From DASXMX01 sp036794395 (GTDB lineage: Bacteria; Planctomycetota; Phycisphaerae; Tepidisphaerales; Tepidisphaeraceae), in contig DAIRGS010000242.1 of the NCBI GenBank assembly GCA_036794395.1, forward strand, positions 1-10,894: a stretch of DNA of 10,894 nucleotides. The letters are read 5' to 3'. The translations under genes were made by a program, and so were the position numbers. Of this stretch, positions 6,090 through 10,894 are shown piece by piece; the first letter of the stretch is position 1, and every line of letters begins with the position of its first letter. Under the pieces are notes generated by a model. It saw nothing but the letters and a program-made list of their open reading frames with translations. It did no database searches and was not told where the DNA came from.

Positions 6090-6968
6090 TTATTTTGATT
6101 TGTAATCCCGCCACAGCCAACGCATCGTATCCGGGAAGATCGCGCCGCCGTGTTTGTTGCTGTGGTGGCCGTCGGCGAGTTCCATCTTGTAATCGTAACC
6201 GGCGAACTTGAGGGCGGCTCCCATTTCCTGGCAAGCCAGGTACCAGTTCCCGTAGAGGTTATCGAGGTCGTTGCTGCCGTCTTCGAGGAAAACGCGGATG
6301 GGTTTGGGGTGACCCTGGGTTTTGCGGATCATGGGTGGGTAATTGTGCCCGCCGCGGATGTTTGTGAAGCTGCCGACGTGGCTGACAACCTTGCTGAAGG
6401 CTTCGGGTTTTTCCCAGGCGACGGTGAAGGCGCAGATGCCGCCGGAGCTGATGCCGCCAATCGCCCGGCCGTTGGGGTCGTCGGTCAGTTTGTATTGCTT
6501 ACCAACTTCGGGAAGGATTTCATCGCTCAGGAATCGGGCGTACTGATCGCTGAGTGTGTCATACTCGAAGCTGCGATTGGAAACGGGCTTGCCTCCGGCA
6601 GTGGCGGGGGGTTTGGTTCCGGGGTTGATGAAGATGCCGATGGTGATCGGCATCGCTTTCTGATCGATCAGGTTGTCGAACACGATCGGCACGCGGACAG
6701 CGCCTTTTTCATCGACGTAGCCTTTGCCGTCCTGAAAGACCATAACGCAAGCGGGGGTTTTGCCATCGAATTGAGCCGGCACATAAACCCAGTAATCTCG
6801 CTCTGTCCCCTCGAAGATTTTGCTCGTCCATTTGTGCTGGGTGACTTTTCCCTGGGGCACGCCTTCTTTCCGCTGTGAGTCGGGGCCAAGTTTAAACTGT
6901 TCATCCACTGCAAGCGCAGTTGAGCACACCATTCCGAGAATCAGGCAGGTGAAAATGTATTTGGGCAT
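6090..6968 (-). CDS. Secreted esterase, enterochelin esterase-like (putative esterase D family), 292 aa
   Basis: An alpha/beta-hydrolase that should cleave carboxylic esters outside the cytoplasm; the substrate is unknown. A signal peptide covers residues 1-20 (MPKYIFTCLILGMVCSTALA, cleavage likely after ALA). The nucleophile elbow is GISSG at 172-176 (Ser174), the probable acid is in FLEDGSND (228-234), and the probable His is in DGHHSNKHGG (266-275). The N-terminal DYWVYVPAQFDGKTPACVMVFQDG is the typical first-strand region of this family. The ATG at 6968 is chosen because GGAG lies 10 nt upstream and the signal peptide starts there; the frame is open further upstream to 7160, but that extension is Pro/Arg-rich and crosses an inverted repeat. 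Family members in planctomycetes act in polysaccharide or siderophore ester hydrolysis, but nothing here picks one. It follows the amidase-like gene on the same strand after 221 nt. Confidence 0.9.
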   Translation of the reverse strand: MPKYIFTCLILGMVCSTALAVDEQFKLGPDSQRKEGVPQGKVTQHKWTSKIFEGTERDYWVYVPAQFDGKTPACVMVFQDGKGYVDEKGAVRVPIVFDNLIDQKAMPITIGIFINPGTKPPATAGGKPVSNRSFEYDTLSDQYARFLSDEILPEVGKQYKLTDDPNGRAIGGISSGGICAFTVAWEKPEAFSKVVSHVGSFTNIRGGHNYPPMIRKTQGHPKPIRVFLEDGSNDLDNLYGNWYLACQEMGAALKFAGYDYKMELADGHHSNKHGGAIFPDTMRWLWRDYKSK

Positions 6969-7078
6969 CTGAGATCTTCTCCGGCGTTGCGGAACCCCGC
7001 CGTTTCTACCGAAGCGGTTGCGAGGTGTTGCTGACTTGGCGGGCGGCGGGCGTGCAGGCACGGTGACCGGTCTCCCGA

Positions 7079-7150
7079 TTAGCGGTTGGACCGCAGGTCC
7101 GCCTCTTGCGTCCCCAGGCAGACGGGGTGGACCTTCGGTCCGACCGCTAA
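7079..7150. repeat. 72-bp inverted-repeat element
   Basis: The 22-nt arms 7079-7100 (starting TTAGCGGTTGGACC) and 7129-7150 (ending GGTCCGACCGCTAA) are reverse complements at 20 of 22 positions, around a 28-nt loop. It lies between the amidase-like gene and the esterase. It may end transcription of the upstream gene or be a MITE-like or REP-like mobile palindrome; I recall similar GGACC palindromes in planctomycete intergenic DNA. Confidence 0.8.
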
Positions 7151-7189
7151 ACAGGGTCAATAACTCGGCCGAGGTGATTGACGAATCGT

Positions 7190-7846
7190 TTAGGGGAGGA
7201 TCTGCTTGCGGAAATCGGACGCGGGGAAAAAGCTTCCGATGCCGGCGGCGGAGTCGGTCTGGGTGGAGTAGGAGACCCGGCCGGATGAAACATGCAGGCG
7301 GCTCTGAAGGGCCGTCACCAGTTGCAGGAGCTGCCGTTGCTGGGTGGGGGTGGGACGGGTCTGGTTGAAGTCGCCGATCAGGCAGATGCTGATGCAGCCG
7401 GCGTCAATATGGTCCATGCCTCGAGTCACTCCAGGGGCGAGCTGCTGTTTCCAGCGGAGGCCGATCTGGATTTCGCCATCGCCGCAGCCTTCGCCGTTAC
7501 CGATCACAAAGTGGTCGGCGAGCATTGAATCGTTACCGGCTACGGTGGTGGCGTTGCCGGAGGCGGTATTGCTGTGGTGGATATAGATGTAGTTCCACTT
7601 GGACCCTTCAATGGGGACGCTGGTGGATTCGAACAGCTCGTCAAAGCTCTGAGGCGTATCGACAGCCAGCAGGCTGGCGGTGGCCTGGGTGGTCAGAGGG
7701 GCGGGGGCGATCGCCAGCAGCAGAGCGCTAGTGACGGTCAGAACACCCACCAGGGCGACCAGCACGACCACCCGGCGTTTAGCCGAGGGAGCGGAGCCCT
7801 TTGTCTTGGATCCAGTCTTGCCCGCATTGCTTTGACGTGTGCTCAC
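7190..7846 (-). CDS. Membrane-anchored N-acetylmuramoyl-L-alanine amidase-like (amidase_2/PGRP fold) protein, 218 aa, zinc site incomplete
   Basis: Amidase_2 enzymes cut the bond between MurNAc and L-Ala in peptidoglycan. A basic N-terminus (1-25) leads into a single hydrophobic helix (about 26-48), then an outside domain. Family landmarks: YIYIHHSNTASGN (87-98; His90 or 91 would be the first zinc ligand), DHFVIGNG (111-118), DGEIQIGLRW (123-132), ISICLIGDFN (152-161) and PTPTQQRQLLQLV (165-177). The C-terminal part, where active members have GH(R/S)D...CPG, reads VSYSTQTDSAAGIGSFFP (191-208), with neither the His nor the Cys. It may therefore be a binding or regulatory protein, not a hydrolase. 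The start is GTG at 7846: AAGG lies about 8 nt upstream and no Met occurs before residue 108. It is followed by the esterase on the same strand. Confidence 0.8.
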   Translation of the reverse strand: MSTRQSNAGKTGSKTKGSAPSAKRRVVVLVALVGVLTVTSALLLAIAPAPLTTQATASLLAVDTPQSFDELFESTSVPIEGSKWNYIYIHHSNTASGNATTVAGNDSMLADHFVIGNGEGCGDGEIQIGLRWKQQLAPGVTRGMDHIDAGCISICLIGDFNQTRPTPTQQRQLLQLVTALQSRLHVSSGRVSYSTQTDSAAGIGSFFPASDFRKQILP

Positions 7847-7884
7847 GATGTGACCTTAGCCCTTTGTACTTCCGTGTTAGGCAG

Positions 7885-7901
7885 GTCCGATAAAATCGGC
7901 C
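7885..7901. other. Small palindrome upstream of the amidase-like gene
   Basis: CCGAT (7887-7891) and ATCGG (7895-7899) form a 5-bp inverted repeat with an AAA centre, about 40 nt upstream of the GTG start. It could be an operator, or a chance palindrome. Confidence 0.25.
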
Positions 7902-8278
7902 TTACCTCTTCTAATCCTTCATCGGCCTTGGGAGCGAATTCTCTGCGAATTTCTTTCCCGTGCCCACAGCCGTGCCCATACAGCCATACTCAGCGTAACA
8001 AACAACCACAGGTAAAAAAAGTGATAAGCGGAAAAAGGAACGTCACAATATAAGAATCTCCCAAGGTGTTACGGTTGATGCGGTCGTCGGGATCGTTGGG
8101 CTTGAATATGGGACCGGAATGATCCCCGCGACGTGAAAAGACGGGGAGGATCGGCGTAATCGGATTGATCGGCGCGATCGCGGTGACCGGAAATGCTGGG
8201 CCGCGAATAGAAGGCGGCGGTAACACTCGGCCCCTTGTGCCGTTCTCGTCGGAAGGATTTCGTTTTCAGGTAGCTCCT

Positions 8279-8390
8279 GACTCAAGGCAATCGCATATGC
8301 GTCCCGTGGTGAGGCTCCTGCCGAGCNNNNNNNNNNGAGCCTCGCCCATATTTTTCATCGGACGGGCCATATGCGATAGCCCTGATTCCT
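8279..8390. repeat. Imperfect inverted repeat surrounding the assembly gap
   Basis: The left arm has GGCAATCGCATATG (8286-8299), a CCCG and GAGGCTC (8311-8317). The right arm has GAGCCTC (8337-8343), CGGGC and CATATGCGATAGCC (8368-8381), which is the left arm's reverse complement with a few changes and an insertion in the GAGCCTC-CGGGC interval. The phrase GAGGCTCCTGCCGAGC beside the gap is one I recall as a frequent planctomycete intergenic element. Confidence 0.55.
8327..8336. other. Assembly gap (10 N)
   Basis: Ten consecutive N mark a scaffold join, so the real distance between the flanks is unknown. The adjoining bases are part of an inverted repeat, a common cause of such breaks. Open frames reading through the N are artefacts. 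Confidence 0.98.
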
Positions 8391-8510
8391 CAATGCCTCG
8401 GCGATGGAGTGGATGGCGCCATCGCCTTCGAGCTTAAGCATCGGTCCAATATGAATTCGAAAATGAGCCGTTGCAGTTCAGGAGACAAGAAGATACTTTC
8501 ACCGCCATCA

Positions 8511-8528
8511 CGCGGCTAAGGAGCCGCG
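8511..8528 (+). promoter_or_regulatory. Leader hairpin before the surface-protein gene
   Basis: CGCGGCT (8511-8517) pairs perfectly with AGCCGCG (8522-8528) around an AAGG loop, 29 nt before the ATG at 8558. Its position in the leader suggests an effect on translation or mRNA stability; this is inference. Confidence 0.35.
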
Positions 8529-8557
8529 CGGTTCATTTCTCTTTGGGCGGAGGAAGT

Positions 8558-8713
8558 ATGGTCCGATTCTTTTCCCGTCGCCGCGCACGCGGTCGTTTTG
8601 CGTTAAGCCGCGCGGCGGTCGAGACGCTCGAAGGCCGAACATTCTTCGACGTCGCCACGTTCTCGGTAACCGATCCGTCGGTGGGACAATCCTACGGCGT
8701 GAACAACACGTAA
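8558..8713 (+). pseudogene. N-terminal part of the secreted/surface protein, ended by in-frame TAA
   Basis: The ATG at 8558 has a strong ribosome binding site, GGAGG at 8549-8553. The 51 residues hold a basic start (RRRARGRF), then LSRAAVETLEGRTFFDV (residues 16-32), the N-terminal motif that many large planctomycete exported proteins carry (compare LEPR-LLS), then VTDPSVGQSYGVNNT. The TAA at 8711-8713 stops it. The same frame then continues (SAINVWTHQYTVSQTSVPAH) without another stop to 10324, so this and the next entry are one gene broken by a single nonsense codon, a sequencing error, or read-through. Confidence 0.7.
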
Positions 8714-10324
8714 TCGGCCATCAACGTCTGGACCCATCAGTACACGGTCAGCCAGACCAGCGTGCCGGCCCACTCGCACACGTCGGCGGGGTTCTCGGCC
8801 GGTTTCGCCATGAACTACGACCCCAACGGCGGAAGCGATGGGTGCTGCGGAAGCGATGGATGCTGCGGAGGAGACGGCTGCTGCGAGGGCGGGGGCGACC
8901 CCGGCGGGGACTGGGGATGGATCAAGGTTTCCTGCAACGGCACCGAGCTTCAGGACGACGAGATTGCCCCCGGCACCTTCCCCACTTCAACTCTGGGTGG
9001 TTTTTGCCTTGACCAGGGCTCTCCCAATGATACGTGGAAAATAGATACTTCCGACAACGTCTGGATCAGCGTGTCGAGCGGAGCGGTCTACACCGGCACC
9101 GACGCCGGGTTCGCCCACTCCGTCACCGCGCAACGCGGAGGGCAGGATGGTTCAATCGACCTCGCCATCGATGGCCCAACTAGCGGGGGCATCACCGTGT
9201 TTGTTGAGATGCCGGTCAACGGCGTCATCAACATCGGCAACCAGACCCCCGACGGCCAGCTGCCCACTGACGCGAACGGCAATCAGCCGTATTTCACGAT
9301 CACTGGCCCGACTGACCTTACCCTTGACACAACCGATAGCAACCCTGCCATGGGGTACAATATCTACCAGCTTACGCTCCCGGCCGGAACTACATCGACG
9401 CAGATCGGCTTTCATATGGTGACACCCTACTGGGCCGACGACTACTCCGACGGAATCTTTACCACCGTGGTGCCGATCGCTCAGGGACAGGCAATACCTC
9501 TAACCGCCGGGTGGGTTTCTAACGTCACCGGTACGTTCTGGCAGGCAAACGCCGGACCCAATGCCGACTCCCTGACTGTATGGCCCCACTGCGTCTACGA
9601 CCCTCAAACGTGTTCATTCAGCGACGCCTCCGATGGAATCCGTTATGATGATGACATGAGCATCTGGGGAGACCCACACTCCAGCCATGCGGATTTGCAG
9701 TGGGTGATCGGTGACCTGAACCTCATGTTCGCCGAGAGCCACGACAGCCTTTATGACTTCCACCTGATAATCCCAATCATAAGGGTTGGTTTGTGGGGGG
9801 AACACATTCATGGGCCGTATGAGCCGGCGAGCGGTGATGAGGACGCAAGGGACAATATGAAGGATATGATCAGAGGTAATTTCGGCGACCCGAACGACTT
9901 TGGGCCCGCCATTGGGGTCAATAACGGCCTGCTGCTCTGGGACCTTAGCGGCTGGGTCCAACAGGGCACCTTCCAAGACCACAGTCACATCATTAAGCTT
10001 GCCGCCGCGGACTTGCCTTACTACGGGAATAGTGACGGAGACACCTATTGGTACGACGTTACCGTCTACACCGATCCCCCGATCGACGGCCTGCCCGTGA
10101 CGTCGGGACAGGGCACATTTCGAGGGACGAACGGGGTCTTCCACGAGTACTATCCAAGGGAAGTGGCCAACGGAATATCGATCAATGTCGCGCCGAACAC
10201 CTTCGGAACCGGTGAAGGGGAAATCAGGATCGAGGCCGATATTTACACCAAGAACCCAAACGGCTCTACGCTTCTGTGGGCGCATTACATTAACCACTTC
10301 TCGATGACCGTTACGCCTGGTTGA
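8714..10324 (+). CDS. Body of the secreted/surface protein, with GSDGCC repeats (hypothetical)
   Basis: The frame is the same as that of the 8558 start and is open to the TGA at 10322-10324. The first possible internal start is a GTG at 8762, without a ribosome binding site, so independent expression is doubtful. Counting from 8558: three hexapeptides GSDGCC, GSDGCC, GGDGCC at residues 92-109 (DNA 8831-8884, 18-bp units), then a Gly/Pro/Asp-rich linker, then about 470 residues rich in Thr, Gly, Asp, Asn and aromatic residues with alternating hydrophobic pattern, as expected of extracellular beta-sandwich domains. Asp/Asn-rich loops (DPNDFGPAIGVNNG, DDYSDG) could bind calcium. There is no membrane segment and no sorting signal that I recognise. 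I know no family for the body. It may be a cell-surface or extracellular structural protein. Confidence 0.65.
   Translation, partial: SAINVWTHQYTVSQTSVPAHSHTSAGFSAGFAMNYDPNGGSDGCCGSDGCCGGDGCCEGGGDPGGDWGWIKVSCNGTELQDDEIAPGTFPTSTLGGFCLDQGSPNDTWKIDTSDNVWISVSSGAVYTGTDAGFAHSVTAQRGGQDGSIDLAIDGPTSGGITVFVEMPVNGVINIGNQTPDGQLPTDANGNQPYFTITGPTDLTLDTTDSNPAMGYNIYQLTLPAGTTSTQIGFHMVTPYWADDYSDGIFTTVVPIAQGQAIPLTAGWVSNVTGTFWQANAGPNADSLTVWPHCVYDPQTCSFSDASDGIRYDDDMSIWGDPHSSHADLQWVIGDLNLMFAESHDSLYDFHLIIPIIRVGLWGEHIHGPYEPASGDEDARDNMKDMIRGNFGDPNDFGPAIGVNNGLLLWDLSGWVQQGTFQDHSHIIKLAAADLPYYGNSDGDTYWYDVTVYTDPPIDGLPVTSGQGTFRGTNGVFHEYYPREVANGISINVAPNTFGTGEGEIRIEADIYTKNPNGSTLLWAHYINHFSMTVTPG
8831..8884 (+). repeat. Three 18-bp in-frame repeats coding (G-S/G-D-G-C-C)
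   Basis: Units 8831-8848 (GGAAGCGATGGGTGCTGC) and 8849-8866 differ at one base; unit 8867-8884 is more diverged at the DNA level but keeps the peptide except Ser to Gly. The length is a multiple of three, so copy-number change would preserve the frame. Confidence 0.9.
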
Positions 10325-10353
10325 ATTCGCTAACGGCTGAAGTGGAGGCGTCC

Positions 10354-10857
10354 ATGAAATTGTTCGGCCGCTGCGCCATCTCAAAGGACGGGCTTCGGAT
10401 CGGCTTCCGCAATCACGCGGTCGAAGGTAAAATGCCCTCCATGCTCCGCCGCCTCTTTACCCCCGCCTCCGAAGTCTCGCTTCTGTTGTGCCTGGTGACG
10501 GTGGTGCTGTGGGCGGTGAGCTACCACAAACCGATGGCGATCTACTTCTGGACTCTCAGGGGGCAGTGGGAAGTCGCGGCCCGGGGTGGCGCGTTTTCGG
10601 TGGACAACGAGCCGCAGCGGGCGCTGGACAAAAAGGGGGTTAGCTCCATGGACGTGACACTCGCATCCATGAAGAAGAAACTGTCCAGGCAGATGGCTCT
10701 GGACCCGACGCTTTCCCCATCCGAATTGGGTCATCCGGAATCGACGCTACATGAAATCGGGGAGGTTGTCCGGTTGCGACAGTCGTGGAAAGCGCGCACC
10801 ACGCCGTACGCGGGGGTATCGGTGCGTTGCGCTTACCTCTTAGAGACTGTCCCATAA
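10354..10857 (+). CDS. Small membrane protein, 3' end apparently cut by an insertion sequence
   Basis: One hydrophobic helix (about residues 39-57, EVSLLLCLVTVVLWAVSY) sits in the phrase MLRRLFTPASEVSLLLCLVT, which resembles short planctomycete proteins of unknown function with an 'LFT..S..SLLLC..TV.LW..SY' start and a WEVAARGGAF-like strand after it. Start choice: ATG 10354 has GGAGG five nt upstream (10344-10348); ATG 10432, preceded by GAAGG at 10423-10427, fits the family N-terminus better and would give 141 residues. Family members usually end with a second hydrophobic stretch; here the frame instead ends ETVP-stop, and those last codons lie in the terminal sequence GAGACTGTCCCATAAG that looks like an IS end. 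The protein is thus probably truncated. It lies 30 nt after the surface-protein stop. Confidence 0.6.
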   Translation: MKLFGRCAISKDGLRIGFRNHAVEGKMPSMLRRLFTPASEVSLLLCLVTVVLWAVSYHKPMAIYFWTLRGQWEVAARGGAFSVDNEPQRALDKKGVSSMDVTLASMKKKLSRQMALDPTLSPSELGHPESTLHEIGEVVRLRQSWKARTTPYAGVSVRCAYLLETVP

Positions 10858-10894
10858 GATCGATTTCGCCACCTAAGATGGTGGATGAGAACGG
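10843..10894 (+). mobile_element. Probable left end of an insertion sequence (continues beyond window)
   Basis: GAGACTGTCCCATAAG at 10843-10858 resembles the terminal inverted repeats of IS5/IS1182-type elements as I remember them. It abruptly ends the reading frame of the preceding membrane-protein gene. Inside it lie a hairpin CCACC (10869-10873)/GGTGG (10880-10884) and an ATG at 10878 that opens MVDEN to the window edge and could be the transposase start. The transposase and right end are not in the window, so the family is unconfirmed. Confidence 0.4.

Larger units (their letters stand above)
7847..8557. other. Long non-coding region containing the assembly gap
   Basis: About 700 nt lie between the divergent amidase-like and surface-protein genes. 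It contains the small palindrome above, a run of 10 N, the inverted repeat around it, and a hairpin before the surface-protein start. Minus-strand frames at 7990-8226 and 8043-8285 give unrecognised, Pro- or Arg-rich translations and overlap each other, so neither is called as a gene. Confidence 0.5.

Noticed and set aside
6150..6878. Plus-strand open frame of 242 codons
   Set aside because: It is antisense to the esterase, whose signal peptide, GISSG motif and ribosome binding site are clear.
6969..7160. N-terminal extension of the esterase to 7160
   Set aside because: The extension is Pro/Arg-rich, crosses the 72-bp inverted repeat, and precedes a good signal peptide with its own ribosome binding site at 6968.
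7990..8226. Minus-strand open frame ending in a hydrophobic segment
   Set aside because: It has no recognisable family, no clear ribosome binding site, and overlaps another equally unconvincing frame; the hydrophobic end could be chance.
8165..8437. Plus-strand open frame across the N run
   Set aside because: It depends on reading undefined bases in frame, so its continuity is meaningless.
9614..10384. Minus-strand open frame of 256 codons
   Set aside because: It is antisense to the surface-protein body, whose frame joins to a good start and export-type N-terminus.

Overview
The window looks like accessory chromosome from a Planctomycetota bacterium, from a draft assembly with one 10-base N gap. 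I infer the phylum from the high-GC content, a secreted protein with the 'VETLEGRTFF' type N-terminal motif, a small membrane protein with an 'LFTxxSxxSLLLCxxTVVLW' segment of a kind I associate with planctomycetes, and intergenic palindromes of planctomycete style. No rRNA, tRNA or CRISPR array is visible.

Layout. (1) Positions 1-1835, minus strand: the N-terminal 611 codons of a large SF2 DEAD/DEAH ATPase of the type III-like restriction subunit group, running off the left edge. (2) 1836-2125: a short intergenic stretch with one possible promoter. (3) 2126-2987, plus strand: a mosaic of gene pieces, namely a YD-repeat (RHS-type) scrap, a PKD-like surface-protein scrap in another frame, and a small intact ORF of unknown function. 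(4) 3077-3286: a small two-helix membrane protein. (5) 3471-5513: a complete UvrD/PcrA/Rep-type SF1 helicase. (6) 5514-6089: a repeat-rich intergenic region between convergent genes, holding a 10-bp-phased GTTGCA array and a palindromic element present in two inverted copies. (7) 6090-6968, minus: a secreted esterase of the enterochelin-esterase-like (esterase D) family. (8) 6969-7189: a spacer with a 72-bp inverted-repeat element. (9) 7190-7846, minus: a membrane-anchored amidase_2/PGRP-like protein that appears to lack part of its zinc site. (10) 7847-8557: non-coding, including the assembly gap, which sits inside an imperfect inverted repeat. (11) 8558-10324, plus: a secreted or surface protein split by an in-frame TAA, with a Gly-Ser-Asp-Gly-Cys-Cys repeat. 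(12) 10354-10857: a small membrane protein whose 3' end runs into what looks like the terminus of an insertion sequence.

The genes do not form one operon. The window reads as a patchwork: a restriction-type ATPase next to RHS/PKD debris, a stand-alone helicase, then an envelope/secreted group (esterase, amidase-like protein, surface protein). Degraded genes, dispersed palindromes and an IS-like end all point to a recombinogenic accessory region. I see no clear new multi-gene system. The most distinctive items are the phased GTTGCA array, the inverted palindromic element with a 30-bp insertion, and the interrupted Cys-Cys repeat surface protein.
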